A stretch of 64,000 bases of DNA from Sisyra terminalis (Eukaryota > Arthropoda > Insecta > Neuroptera > Sisyridae). Within the stretch, counting starts at the first letter, position 1. Each line of letters opens with the position of its first letter. Both the position numbers and the translations under genes were made by a program. The stretch is taken from assembly GCA_958496175.1 (NCBI GenBank), contig OY292278.1:45136001-45200000 (forward strand), written 5' to 3'. The notes under the pieces were generated by a model. It did no database searches. It was not told the DNA's origin and saw nothing but the letters and a program-made list of their open reading frames with translations. Below are positions 26,387-39,200 of this stretch, in pieces.

Positions 26387-27406
26387 TGACTGATTCAAAA
26401 AAAATGATGATTTTTTTTCTTAATTATATCGAAAATATTGTTGGGAGTGACAAAAAAAATCCTGCGAAAGTTTAAGCTCTTAATATTAATATTAAGTGGT
26501 GCCGCATCGCAAATTTCGATTTTCCATTCAAAAAACATGGGAACAATATTCTCTTGCACTTTGGAATTTTATAGCTCACGTTGGTGACAATATTTCGGAA
26601 TGACCAAGGTATATTCTTGTAGAAAATTGAACGATCTACAAAAGAAGTCTTGTATAAGTTTTTGATATATTTATTCCTTCAAAAGTTATTCGAGGCCAAG
26701 TTTGAACTAAAGAGAAATTTTAATATTTTTTCAATTTTTTGACGCAACCATCAATTTTATGAGAAAATTTTTTAGAGAATTTTTTGTAGAGCACTTTTTT
26801 TCCTATAACTTATCTTTATAAAGGTTTTTGATATTTTTAATAGGTCCTAAGTTATTTGCATTAAACTGAAAATATTTGTAATTTTATTGTTTATATTCTC
26901 TGAAATATAAAAATTTTAACATATTTTTTTTTTCATTACTTAGAACCTGTAAAAAATTTTAAAACTTTTAAAGAGATAAGTTATAAAAAAAAAATTGCTC
27001 TACAAAAAATGTCCTATAAAATTTTCTCATAAAATTGATGGATGCGTCAAAAAATTGAAAAAATATTAAAATTTCTCTTTAGTTCAACTTTGACCTCGAA
27101 TAACTTTTGAATGAATTAATATATCAAAAACTTGCAAGACTGCCTTTTTTGTAGATCGTTTAATTTTCTACAAGAATATATCTTGGTCATTCCGAAATAT
27201 TGTCACCAACGTGAGTTATAAAATTCCAAAGTGCAAGAGAATATTGTTCCCATGTTATTTAAATGGAAAATCGAAATTTGCGATGCGGCACCTCTCAATA
27301 TTAATATTAAGAGCTTAAACTTTCACAGGATTTTTTTTGTCATTTCCAACAATATTTTCGATTTAATTAAGAAAAAAAAATTCATCATTTTTTTTGAATC
27401 AGTCTA
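26387..27406. mobile_element. Foldback element P1 (TGACTGATTC family)
   Basis: This is a nearly complete palindrome of about 1020 bp centred near 26896. Ends are TTGACTGATTCAAAAA and its complement TTTTGAATCAGTCTA. Arms contain AAGTTTAAGCTCTTAATATTAATATTAAG and GCATCGCAAATTTCGATTTTC close to the ends and a TGTAGAGCACTTTTTTT block near the centre. No protein is encoded. Same family as the elements at 45947 and 63951. No clear target duplication. Confidence 0.88.
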
Positions 27407-27414
27407 ATGTATAA

Positions 27415-27570
27415 TAAAATATGAAATCAGAAATTTTTGACCATTTTTATAATTTATTGTTAATTTTATAACACCTCAAAAGCTCTTCAGTTCTAGATCT
27501 CTATTTTAAATCGACATTCAATTATAAATTGCAACAAAATTTATCGAACCATATAAATTACAAATTTAGA
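27415..27570. repeat. Dispersed repeat, inverted copy at 63338-63495
   Basis: The stretch from CAGAAATTTTTGACCATTTT to the ATATGGTTCG-containing part (on the opposite strand) matches 63338-63495 in reverse complement with few differences. It abuts the right end of P1, so P1 probably inserted into or beside a copy of a longer unclassified element. Confidence 0.7.
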
Positions 27571-29127
27571 GCGGAAAAAAAATGATTTTCACAAACGTTG
27601 AAAAGCGTATTTAATAATGTCTCAATTTTTGGTACTTTGGAAAATTCCGTGAAAATATAAATCAAGGAAAAATTTTTTTTATAAATCCCTTTTTTTTTTC
27701 TCCTATTTTATTGGGTGGAGCGGAAATTCAGTTAAGTTTCCTTTATTTTTTTGTTGTTTTATTTTATCATTTTTTTTTTTCAAATAAATTGCACAATCTG
27801 CAAAGGGTTGCAATAAGTGCATTCAATCCATAGACAACCACATGTAAGCACTAGTCTCAGTAGATTAGAGCTGTATAAGTACAAAGATTTTTAACAATCA
27901 ATAACAACAATAACAACAGTAATTCTAATAGTAATAACAACAATCAACAGTAGCAATAAGAATAATAATAATAGTCTATAATAACAATATCAATGTTAAT
28001 AATAAAGTGAAACATTAATATAGAAGTAATATATAAAAATAAAGCTATATAATAAGAAATAACAATTTGGAACAGATAGTTAATAGGAATATTTGTTTAG
28101 TTACAAAATCTATCAGGCAAATCTATTACAATCCATTTTTGTAACCTTCTTATCATCTCACTGTTGTCCAAAAAGTTTTATTATTAAATAACAGTTTTCT
28201 AAGTTTCCCTGCATTTTTGTTTGTTATTATATGAATTGAAAATTATTAGTTTAACAAATTGTTGGTCTTATGTTCTTTGGCCCTTTATCCTGTTCTAGTT
28301 TTCAATTCTTATCTCTCAGCCATTTTTGTAGTCGCTTTAGTTACTTTGAAATGTTCCAGAAAAAGAGGGAAACCATCTTTGTTGGAAACCACTGCTCTAG
28401 CTAATCCTGCAACCATTATTCAAAGATACTGAAATTTTTCTTTTGGACTTCAAAATCTGTTGCTTTATTCTACTTTAAAGTAAAGATATGCTTAACATTT
28501 TATTGGGTAGAGGAATCTTTTTTACTGTAAACTTCAATGGTTATATTTGGACGAAGACATAAATAAAAGTTAAGATTAGATCGAGAAAAATAAATGTTAA
28601 AATTCAATGCATGGAACTAAAAAAGAAATAAGATTCAGCTATATATTTTCTTTTAAATATATATTTTTTTGGATTAGAGTATATGCAAGGAAAAGTAGTC
28701 CTTCGAGACCATCGAGTGTATTTCATGCAAAATTTCCACCAGATTCCACCAGATAATAACACACGTAAATATGCACGTGTAAAGGATATGTTTTACGTTT
28801 ATGTATGTTATATAAAAAACAGAAAACATATTCTCTTATATATGCTCTTGAAAAGAAAAGGAAAAGTGACAGATTTATGCGATAATGAAAAAAAGCATTT
28901 TCATCTGTAAAGATTTTCTCGGTTTTATCTTATCGTTTGTGAATGTGTATGTGTATTATATTCTCCATGCCCTAATAATAAAATGGAGTTTTACAATTTT
29001 CTTGGGAAATTTTATTATGCTTGAGTTGTGAATAAATAAGGATTTTTATAAGAATTTTTTTCGGATTTTCATATATTATTACTTTGTGTACGATTAAAGC
29101 TTTCGCAAACGTTGAGTTGAGTTTTCT
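27571..29127. other. Gene-free stretch with AAT/AAC microsatellite
   Basis: An imperfect AAC/AAT/AGT trinucleotide tract occupies about 27893-28005. An open frame at 28683-28910 has no recognisable domain. Homopolymer runs are frequent. No gene is supported. Confidence 0.5.
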
Positions 29128-29326
29128 ATGTGTTTCGAATGGTCGTTAACCTACTTTAAAATTGTACATCTAGCGACTGGAAAACTCTTTGAAGTGGGTA
29201 ATATACACAGCGAAACCATTGAGAATCTCTTCATTAAACTCAACGTCGCATTTCAAATTCTTCCTTACAAAATTTCCATATGTCTGAAAGATGCATCAAA
29301 GATGCAATCGTACTTGCATAATAACT
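29128..29326 (+). pseudogene. Possible coding remnant interrupted by foldback P10
   Basis: The frame reads FKIVHLATGKLFEVGN, then HSETIENLFIKLN and LPYKISICLKDASK, with codon-like composition better than its surroundings. It is vaguely like a ubiquitin-like or RA-type fold (hydrophobic strand, TGK turn, helix), but I do not recognise the family. The frame runs into the foldback at 29327. If the foldback is removed, it continues for about a dozen codons (VIDHKLQHFQLA) from 30368 and then stops. It may be a decayed exon or part of an old transposon. Function unknown. Confidence 0.3.
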
Positions 29327-30367
29327 CCGGCACACAAAAAAAAAAGTGCCCTGTACTTTTGACCGGACCTACATAAATCTACGTATTTTGACTCCCTGAA
29401 CACGAATCCGGGGTCGGTTTGACCCGTACACCCTAAAAAATTCGAGAAAACTTAAAAAAACCAAAAGAAATGGTTAAAATCGGCAGTTTTGGTGACAGAA
29501 ATTTTTTTGAACTCAACCGAGCATGATTTTCATGTTTTTTGACCCGCTGAATACAAATTCGAAGTTCATTTAGCTCATAAGCTGTTTTAATTGTAAGAAA
29601 ATTGCAAAAAATCTTTGAAAATTGCGAGAAATTGCAGTAATTGTGTACAAAAATTCTAAGGAGCTAGATTAATCGTGATTTTCATGTATTCTAATCCGCA
29701 TAATATAAATCTTGAAGGTGTTCGGTCCAGCCATTCTTAGAAATCCATGTAAATAGCAAAAAGTCCTGAAAATTTCAGAAAAATCAAAGTTCTTGTGATA
29801 AATATCAAATTTTTAATGAAATCATAATAAATTTGACATGTTGGCAAATCTGTTACGTATAAATTTGAAGTTCATTGATCCGGAATTAAAAAAAAAATTT
29901 GTTAATCGTAAAAAATCTATAGGAATAACAAAATCGTGGTTAGCCAAATAACCTTCAAAAATCATATTCCAGAAATAGAATAATATGCAAAATATCCTTT
30001 GTAGAGATTTAAAAGTTTATTTTCATCATATAATCTCGAATTTTGGAACAATAGCCGCAATTTTTTACATTTTTTAAGGGGTTTTTGCAATTTTCTTACA
30101 ATAAAAACGGCTTATGGTCTACATAAACTTCGAATTTGTATTCAGCGGATCAAAAAACATGAAAATCATGCTCAGTTTAGTTCAAAAAAAATTTTATGTC
30201 ACCAAAACTGCCGATTTTAACCATTTTTTTTCGGTTTTTTAAATTTTCTCGAATTTTTGAGGGTGTACGGGTCAAACCGACCCCGGATTCGTGTTCAGGG
30301 GGTCAAAATACGTAGATTTATGTAGGTCCGGTCAAAAGTACAGAGCACTTTTTTTTTTGTGTGCCGG
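29327..30367. mobile_element. Foldback element P10 (CCGGCACAC ends)
   Basis: This palindrome of about 1041 bp is bounded by CCGGCACACAAAAAA and its complement. Arms contain TGACCGGACCTACATAAATC, TACGTATTTTGAC and GGGTCGGTTTGACCCGTACA near the ends. The arms match at high identity up to a centre near 29850. No coding capacity and no clear target duplication. It lacks the AGCTCTTAATATT word of the other foldbacks. Confidence 0.85.
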
Positions 30368-31212
30368 TGTAATTGATCACAAACTTCAACATTTCCAATT
30401 GGCATAGGCTAGAGCGTCAATTTATTTCAGTTCTCATTTGCCTTTCAAACAATTACCAGTCTCCGGTCGACTCCAAGAAATGCAAAGTAAATCGTTGATT
30501 TTTTCTATACTATAAATATTCACGAAAAAAAGCTCACTCAAATCTTGAGACAATTTGCAATGAAACTTTTCACATATAAATTGGCGAATAAAACGAATTT
30601 TTATCAAATTCTTCAGCCAAACAAATGGACTGGAAACGAGAAACGGACAAAAAATAAAATTGTCCAATCCCATGGGAACTCATAATCGGGGATGCGTTCC
30701 CAACTCAACAATTTCGGCACACATCTCAATAGTTCGCACTACTTATGTGTGCTTTATGTGAGAGAGAAAAAAAAAAACATTCGTTGAAATGTAAAATCGT
30801 TTTGTATTACAAAGAAAAGTTCTTTTATATTTATCGCATGTAGCCAAGTTTTTGCAAATCCCATTGGATCCTTCTATCATACCACTAGGTTTCAAATGAA
30901 AAACACTTCCCACCAAAATGAACAAGTCATCATAAGAATATGAAAAGCTTTAATAAACTTACTTTTTATTAATTCTAAGATGTAGAGTTCTAAATCGAAA
31001 ATTTCAATGAAAAAGATGGTCTGCGGAAAATTTAATTGCCATTGCCATAATTTAAAGCTATTATTAAAGATATCAGAATAATTAAAAATTCAGGGGCTTT
31101 TATAACTTTCGATTTATAACGAGCATGTGATTAATAGTAAACAACAGTCGATAGATAAGCGCAATAGACTACTATTTTATTCTCATTTACCCAATTGTAT
31201 CTTCGAATTTCT
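30368..31212. other. Stretch without recognised genes
   Basis: The first 40 bases may continue the coding remnant at 29128. An open frame of about 45 codons on the plus strand near 30550-30685 (LANKTNFYQILQPNKWTG) and overlapping minus-strand frames show no recognised family. Confidence 0.35.
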
Positions 31213-31578
31213 TCATAGATGTTCGAATTTGGTAAAGCAATTATATGTTTTGCTATAAATATGCTTTGATTGTGCCCTTACTTTTATAATATTTTCGCTA
31301 TATCTTAAAAATTCAAGGGTTAATTCGTTGTTATTTAATATTTTAGCAAGATAACATACTGTTTTTGATAATTGATATGTGCCAATGAATAATATTTTAA
31401 GATTAGTTACCCTCAATTCTGGAAAATCCATTACCCTAGTTGAAGATGATTTTATAAATAGTAAACTAAGTTGATTCCAGTTCTCATTTTTAAACAATTC
31501 TTGCATTGTATTCTGCTGATTTTCATGCTCCTTTATAAAGGCAATAATAGTATCGAAATGTTCGACATCTGAGTTCAA
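31213..31578 (-). pseudogene. SWIM-type transposon-derived protein fragment
   Basis: This 121-residue minus-strand frame contains LKILFIGTYQLSKTVCYLAK, a segment with ELTLEFL, and IKVRAQSKHIYSKTYNCF. From memory of the family, these match the arthropod proteins that carry a SWIM-type zinc finger (GTYQ...A.SYL, then VRVQSRH...KTY.CF, then a CxC...CxH finger) and are encoded by DNA transposons. The frame stops just where the cysteine-rich SWIM motif should begin, so the zinc finger is missing and the piece is a truncated remnant. Not a host gene in my view; no neighbour helps to identify the parent element. Confidence 0.5.
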
Positions 31579-32195
31579 TCTTCTACCAAAAATGTTTAAA
31601 AATTAGATAAGTAGATTAAAGATTAGTTGATGACTATGGGTACGTACATACATTATAAGCTTTCAGGAAGAAGTGTATGTTTTAAATTTATGATATGAAC
31701 AACAGTTAGCCCAGAGTATATGTTGTTTTGTGTAAAATGCCCTTTTTGCCAAGTATATGTCACATATTAAATGGTTAAATACATTATATTCACCTACTGA
31801 AGTATGCATTATTTTGACATTTTGTGCTTGCAATACCTCTACTCCAAGTCAAATCTCAAACTCCAAATTTTAGGTGCATAATACTATCATACAGTACTAT
31901 AATGGAGTGATATTTCAGGCTTTTATCTGGTCCTCCATCAGAGATATTGAGCTCAGAAAATTGAAAATTTTGAAAATTTCCAAATTATGTTATTTTTATT
32001 TTAAAAAGGCTTCAAGTCTCAGACTTCAAATTTTCTATTTGAATACAACTAGTACCTAATTGTAAGTAAAAAAAGTTTTAACGTGTAGACTCTTTCCCTT
32101 CCTTCACAATCTTTCCGTGAAAATTGGAGTGTTTACAAATGAGAGCTAAAAATTTAGGCTGAAATTTCACCCCTTAGAACTAAATTTAGATGAAA
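31579..32195. other. Stretch without recognised genes
   Basis: AT-rich sequence with one short plus-strand frame (31874-32059) of no recognisable family. Confidence 0.4.
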
Positions 32196-33376
32196 ACGTC
32201 TTATAACAACCTTATAGCTTATATTTTTATGAACCCACTGCTTTTAGTTTCATTTTGATAGGACAAATAGGGCCTGAGATAATCAAGTTTCCGCAAACCC
32301 TTAAAAGTGTGAAAATGTCAGCGCCTAGTAAAACTAATGTGGCCACCACTGGAAAACTAAAAACAATAAAATTAAAATAATGATGAATTTGAACTACCAA
32401 CATGTTGGGGTGACCGCAAAAAAAAAAAAACAGAATTAAAAAAAATAATCAAGCGACCAGTGTTGGGACCCACTGAATTTGACTGACCCTACAGAAAAAA
32501 ATACGTTCAGGAGGTATTCTACTCTAGAGACCCGAATTTCGAGCGTTTTTTGGCGATTGATAAAAAAAAGCAATTGATATTTTAAGTGTCCATTTTTTTT
32601 TGATGTTGGGATGGCTGATTGAGAGAATGTAAGTAATCCATACTATTCTATCAATTACGCTGCCTGTAAAACTTAACGTAAAACTTTAAACGCGTTTTTC
32701 TCGAAACTACTTTTTTTCGATGCAGTGTCCACAATATCTCAAGTTCTAATCAACCGATTTAATTGAAATTTGGCATGAATATTCTTTCAATATTTCTCTA
32801 TCGTATGAACCGACAAAAAATGAAAATTTGAAATTTGTAATATTTTTAAAAAAATTGGTGAAAAAAACGACCTTTATTTTCAGTAGCCGCCATTTTATGA
32901 AAAAAAATATTTTTTTTCAGTTTTACTACTTCTTACGATAACGACATTCGTACCAATTAAGAATTCACCATTGTTTTATTTTTCAGATGACCATAAGGGT
33001 AGAAATTATGGATACGAGGACACGGCCTTTTTTTTTCCCTCTCTACTTCAAAGACACATAACTCGAAGGATTTTTTTTTTTTTGAAATTTATTTCGTGTA
33101 ATCTTTAAATATAAATAATCAAATGATAAAAAAATGGACACTAAAAATATCAATTGCTTTTTTTTATCAATAGCCAAAAAACACTCGAAATTCGGGTCTC
33201 TAGAGTAGAATACCTCCTGAACGTATTTTTTTCTGTAGGGTCAGTCAATTTTCACATTTTCACACTTTTAAGGGTTTGCGGAAACTTGATTATCTCAGGC
33301 CCTATTTGTCCTATCAAAATGAAACTAAAAGCAGTGGGTTCATAAAAATATAAGCTATAAGGTTTTAATAAGACGT
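32196..33376. mobile_element. Foldback element P11 (ACGTCTTAT ends)
   Basis: This imperfect palindrome of about 1.18 kb has left-arm landmarks CTTATAGCTTATATTTTTATG, GGCCTGAGATAATCAAG and TTCAGGAGGTATTCTACTCT that recur inverted before 33376. The left arm carries about 130 extra bases (32315-32480) without a partner. Centre near 32830. No coding capacity; no clear target duplication. Confidence 0.82.
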
Positions 33377-35185
33377 CGGTTGTAATAATCATCCCCAATA
33401 AATGCAATGCTATATCTATGGTCTTTTCTTTTCCCAGATTTTTCCTGGTATTTTGTCACCCGCAAAATGTACGCATATTTCATCGAAAGTAAAGCCGAGA
33501 ATATTTGGTATTCAGCAAAATAAGTATTTGTGGCATTTCTACTCTTCAAACATATTCTCCGTGAAATTCTAAGGAAAATATCACCACCGGAAAATGATTT
33601 ATCTAAAATAGACATAATTCATGAAAATAATTTTGTGTAGTTAATCTATTCGGAAGGCTGATTTATTGGCTAAGCGAACACATTAATTTCCGTCATAAAA
33701 GCTTTAATCACTTGTCGTTAAGTAGCGTTTCATAACAGCCATTCCATTGGAGCTTTTATTTTCCCCAAAGATTTGATTAAATGTGACACATCGACAGACC
33801 CAAACACAATAAAACACTTTGTCGTTGTTGCTGTCTTTCTCGCTCTTTCTTTCTCTCTCGTTTACTCCTATTTTATCTTATAGAATACCAATTTAGTGTT
33901 GAACACTTAGAGCATTTAAAATTTAATTTGAATTATGTAAAACTGTTGAGCAACAAAATGCAAATGCTTGGCATAATTTGATTTGCAGTAAACAGATACA
34001 AAAAATGAAACTATTTTCATTAGTGTAATAAATTATAACAGTGACGATAATTTTTTTTTATTCTTATTTTAATAAAAATTGAACACTAGTTGGTTTTTCT
34101 TTTCCTTTAGGATCAACTGTTTTGATCTTGAAGGTAATCATCTTAAAAGTAAATAAAGAAAAACAAAAAAACTAATAAAAATTTTTTTTTTATGTTTCCT
34201 TAGACATATATATTAGGAAAATAATATATATATATTGCTTCTATATGTGGCCTATTTTTTATTGCAGTTTTGTGAAAAAAAAAAGTTGGTGAAACACTTC
34301 GAAAAAAAATAAAACCGAGGTATACTATTAGGCGTAATTCACATTTAATTTTTTTTCAAGATGTTGCACCATTTATTTTTTCACGCAATTTTTATGAGTT
34401 ATAGTGCTCATGTAGAAGCTTAAAATATATTTTTTTCGTGATTGTCATTTATAGAGAACACGTAAAAAAAATATATCATTTATTTTTTGGATTTTTTTTG
34501 TACAATTTTTTTTTTCTAAAAATTTCAAAAAAATATGTGATATACTCTGTAAAATAATATAAAGCCTCGCATTGTTTTCACTTCTGTAGCTTAATTAGTT
34601 TTTGAGATAAATAACTTTGAAAAATAGCCATGCGGGGGAACATTTTTGCCCATATCTCAAAGTCAAAGAGGAATTTGGTCGTAAAAAGTTTATAAAATGT
34701 GTTTGTATATCAAGACAATATTTTGACATAAGTTTTGATATAGGTTCCTATTTGGGAGCCAACTCGCCATGTGGATCCTGTTAGACCCTTTGCATTGATT
34801 TTTCCAAATTTTTCATTCAATATAATTCGTACTTATTTTGCTAAAACTACCTTCTCAAATATATATTTGTAGGTAATTTACTCCAAATTTTCGATTAGCT
34901 ATAATTAGTGAAAGTTTATTTCAGGTTTTTGTAAAATAATCAGTGTCGGAAAATACTTGAATTTTTCGGAAAATTCAACTCATTTTGTGAAGTATTTATT
35001 TTAATTTAAGGTATCGTTTTGTTATTCTTCTCGGCTAAAAGAAAGCAAATAAATATATGTCGTATAAAACGAACTTTTCTTTTAGTCCCCGGGAAATTTT
35101 TTAATTCAGGAAAATTTATATTTAGAAAAATAGCCAAAAACAAATTACAGAACCCCTTTTTCAAATATAACTCTTCGAGAAACCT
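33377..35185. other. AT-rich stretch without recognised genes
   Basis: A minus-strand frame ending at 33615 (from inside P11) has no recognised family. A CT-rich tract lies near 33830-33870. From 34160 to 34540 the sequence is dominated by A and T runs. Nothing else is supported. Confidence 0.4.
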
Positions 35186-35508
35186 AGTGGACGTTTATAA
35201 AGATGGCATTTTTTTATTAGTTAAAAGTAGTTTTTCACGATTTTCTCCGAACAGGAAAAGAAGAAAAACCGTTTTATTACCAAATTTATAAATTTAATAA
35301 TATTTTGATGCAAAACTTTTTCAATTCTTCACATTGTTCCGGTTTTAGAAGACGATTTGAATTTTTACAAAATAAAATATGTCGCGTTAAAAATCTTCTT
35401 TTTTGTAAGGACAACAATGGAATTAAATAGGTTTTCCAGTATTGAAAATATTAAGAAGACAATTACGGTTGTTAAAGATCGTTTTTTTTTTTTAAATATT
35501 TTTAATAT

Positions 35509-35557
35509 TCAATTAGCTACGTTTCGTTACGTATCGTAACTTCATCAGGCTTCTTGA
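35509..35557 (-). ncRNA. Hammerhead ribozyme-like motif H2
   Basis: On the minus strand: core CTGATGA (35542-35548), a 5-bp stem II GTTAC/GTAAC, then GAAAC (35521-35525) and GTA as the would-be cleavage triplet. Stem I pairs TCAAGAAGC with GCTAATTGA: three inner pairs, a 2x2 internal loop and four outer pairs. Stem III is minimal (ACGT is self-complementary), as in the short type I hammerheads reported from Penelope-like elements, which may act as dimers. Activity is not proven. Confidence 0.6.
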
Positions 35558-35614
35558 TTCACAAAAATAAAATATTTTAAATTTAAATTCAATAAATAAA
35601 ATTATTTTTGTGAA

Positions 35615-35663
35615 TCAAGAAGCCTGATGAAGTTACGATACATAACGAAACGTAGCTAATTGA
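35615..35663 (+). ncRNA. Hammerhead ribozyme-like motif H1
   Basis: Mirror copy of H2: core CTGATGA at 35624-35630, stem II GTTA/TAAC (one pair lost relative to H2 by G to A), GAAAC at 35647-35651, GTA at 35652-35654, and the same stem I with internal loop (35615-35623 with 35655-35663). Confidence 0.58.
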
Positions 35664-36223
35664 ATATTAAAAATATTAAATAAAAAAACCGATCTTAAAC
35701 AACCTGAATTATCTTCTTATTATTTTCAATACTGGAAAACCTATTTAATTCCATTGTTATCCTTAAAAAAAAAAGATTTTTAACTCGACATATTTGTATT
35801 TTTGTAAAAATTCAAATCGTCTTCTAAAGGTAGAACAATGTAAAGAATTGAACAATTTTTGCGCCAAAATGTTATTGAATTTATAAATTTGGTAACAAAA
35901 CAGTTTTTCTTCTTTTCCTGTTCGGAGAAAATCGTGAAAAACTGCTTTTTACTGAAACCGAAATTTTATCTTTATAAACGTCCACTGAATATTAATATAT
36001 TAATATATATGAATATTAAAAATATTTAATAAAAAAACCGATCTTAAACAACCTGAATTGTCTTTTTATTTAAAAAAATAAAAGCTGAGATCTGAATTTT
36101 ATCATCTATTGAAAATAATCGTATTAGCCTTGCAGAAAAGAAAAATTGATTTTTTTTTTGTGGCAATAAGTGACAGTTCTTAATAATCGTGAAACTTTTT
36201 CATTGTTAAAAAGTGCCAAAAAA

Positions 36224-39200
36224 ATGTCTGAAGTTCGAGGACTTCAACGACGTCGTACGGTGGGAAAATCAAATAATTAAATTTTTCAAAACTCTTACCA
36301 TTTTTCTTTTTTTCGTAATCAGGAAGTGGTCTTCAAGCGAATGACAATCGATTGGAAAGAATATGTGCTCATATTGTTTATTCAACAGGCAGGAAATTGC
36401 ACCGACTTGACCACTTTCATCACCCTTTTGATGATCTACGGCGGAAGTAATATTTCCTTCTCAATAACTATTTTCAAGTTCTAAAACTTTCAGTTTTTAG
36501 TACAATTTTTTGGATTGTATACGATTAGCTATATTTTACTAGGAACACCGTTGCTTAGTCTTTGTCTATTTCTTGGCAAATATAGCCAGTGTGGATTTTT
36601 AAAGTTCTGGAACATATGCCCAATTTTTAAAGGTATTTTTCCACTTTTTTATGGGACAGTTTTTTGAGGAAATACTTTTTAAGGGGTTGGTTATTCCGTG
36701 ATTGTTATCTTCATGTTGAGCAATTCGAGCAACAGTGTTACGGCCACCTACGCATTGATGCTTTCGGTTCGAATGTTGCAAACTGTGCCGCCGTGGTACA
36801 ACTGCACGTTTTCGTGTGGATTATTTTCGTATACCTGCATGGAAATTGATCCAATGAAACGCGATTATGTTGACAATACAGTGTGTTGTCCCTCGAATGT
36901 ACGACGAGATCGTATTTGTTCGACTAGCGGAAATGTTTCCATCAAATATACAGTACCGTTGGCCTCTTTGACTTACTATCGTTATTGTTTGGCCAAAATT
37001 CACTCCACAAGTACCGACTTCAATGGGGAAGGAAGTCTCAACTATGATATCTTAGTGGGGAATTCAATGATTTGGCTACTGGTTTTTTTTGGAGCAAGTG
37101 TGGTGTGTTTATTTCTGGATAAAGAGGAGCCTGAACTCATATTCCAATTAAACTATAAAACTTAACTACGTAAAAACGCCACGTAAACCATAGTAATTAA
37201 TCAAAATAAGATTTTTCAGCTGACTTTGAACAGTTATACTGTGTATACAATATATAGAATATATTGCGGTCCAATTTATGTAGTATAATTTAATATAATT
37301 ATTAGGGTGATTTTTTTTTTCCTTTTTTTTTTTTGGTCCCATCGTGAAATTTTGTTGGAAATACCAAAAAAAAATTCTCTGAAAGTTTGAACCCTTAATA
37401 TTAATTTTAAGTCCTCGACCAAGACGTGTAAAGATTTCCCATTGAAAATACACGGAAACTCTGATTTTTTATTTTTCAATTTCTATATCTCAGCGGCATT
37501 TCCTGGGACCGCTTTTACCGAAGATGATTTTTTCTCAGAAATAAACGCTCTACAAAAGTGCCCATTGCGACAAAGTCGTAAGTCACACCGGTGAGGTAGT
37601 ACGGGCCACTGAACCTGATTTTTCCATAAAATTCGCGTTTTTTTTGCATTTATCTCGTAAATAACAAGAACTACGGAAAAATTATAAATAAAAAACTTGT
37701 AGTAAAAAATTGATTTAAACTTTAAATCAATGATCGGCAAAAATTGCACAGAAAAATCAATTCAAGGCTTAATATCTCGTTTAATATTGATCTTAGCGAT
37801 TTGGTCTACCATACCTTTTTTGTAGGAAATCAAATTCTCTACAAGTTTTTTATTTATAATTTTTCCGTAGCTCTTGTTATTTACGAGATAAATGCAAAAA
37901 AAATGCGAATTTTATGGAAAAATCAGGTTCAGTGGCCCGTACTACTTCACCGGTGTGAGTTACGAATATTTATTTAATATATAATTATTAATTATATATA
38001 AAAATCATACCATAAACATAAATTTGAACAGAAGTTCAAACAAACATATTCGTGACGTATTGCCCAGATACGTATTTTGACTGCCAAGCAATCTTCCTCA
38101 GTGGTCATCAAGTAGTTTGGATCACTCCGTAACTGCTTTGTGATGATTCACAAAATAATTTAATAATTCCAAAGAGCCCTTTTGAAGAAAAAACTATCAG
38201 AAACCACTTTACGAACGATAGAAGGACCAGAAAACCGTTAGTCTGTTTTAACTTATCATCCAGGGATTTCCCAAAAAATCGAAAGGATATGGAAACAGTT
38301 TGGAATAAAGGATGGATATTAGGGTAATTTTTTTTTGGGACAATTTTTTTTTGCTCCCATGCCGAAATTTTGTTGGAAATACTTCAAAAAAAATTCCCTG
38401 AAAGTTTGAGCTCTTAATATTAATATTAAGTACTCGTTCACAGCGTGTGAATATTTTCCATTTAAAATACACGTAAACTTTGATTTTTTTTAAAAATTTT
38501 TATAGTTCAGCGGCATTTTATGGTATCACCTCGCTCAAAGTTGGGATTTTTTTACAACTGTATGCTCTACAAAAGTGCCTATTTTTAATAAGGAATAAAA
38601 AATCAATGAGAAATTCAAGGCTCAATATCTCGATAAATATCGATCTTAGCAATTTGGTTTTATGGAACTTTTTTGTAGGAAATTAAATTTCCTATAAACT
38701 TGCTATTTACATTTTTTCTATAGGTCTTGTAATTCATGAGTAACTGAGAGAAAAACGAGAAATCTATGAAAAATTTGGGTTTAGTGACCCGTACTACCTT
38801 GCCCGTGTAAATTACGATTTTTCCGCAAAAGGCACTTTTGTAGAGCATACAATTGTAAAAAAACCCCGACTTTGAGCGAGGCGATACTATAAAATGCCGC
38901 TGAACTATAAAAATTTAAAAAAAAAATACAAAGTTTACGTGTATTTTAAATGGAAAATATTCACACGCTGTGAGCGAGTACTTAATATTAATATTAAGAG
39001 CTCAAACTTTCAGGGAATTTTTTTTGAAGTATTTCCAACAAAATTTCGGCATGGGAGCAAAAAAAAATTGTCCCAAAAAAAAATCACTCTACTGGATATA
39101 CAACCAAAAAGTTGGGTGGATTTTTCAACGGTTCTAAAAATACAATTCCGGACATACAAAAATCAGGAATTTATGAAATCCCCTGCACGGGATGTGATAA

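Larger units (their letters stand above)
35186..35985. mobile_element. Inverted pair of Penelope-type terminal repeats (P12)
   Basis: This palindrome of about 800 bp is centred near 35585. Arms contain AGTGGACGTTTATAAAGAT at the outside, GACGATTTGAATTTTTAC in the middle and GAATCAAGAAGCCTGATGAA near the centre. The inner part of each arm holds a hammerhead-ribozyme-like motif pointing away from the axis. Penelope-like elements are known to have repeats that can be in inverted orientation and to carry hammerheads, so I read this as an inverted pair of their terminal repeats. A third partial copy of the repeat follows at about 36009-36065. Confidence 0.6.

Noticed and set aside
29128..29326. 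Assignment of the FKIVHLATGK frame to a named ubiquitin-like or RA-domain protein.
   Set aside because: The similarity is only in general pattern; no diagnostic residues allow a family name.
37103..37165. The open frame continuing past exon 4 of the SLC6-like gene to a stop at 37165, which would end the protein early.
   Set aside because: A donor at 37103 joins in frame to the acceptor at 42228 and gives exactly the family spacing (WLLVFF-GASV|GLSKV...IIY.T), so the tail after 37102 is intron.
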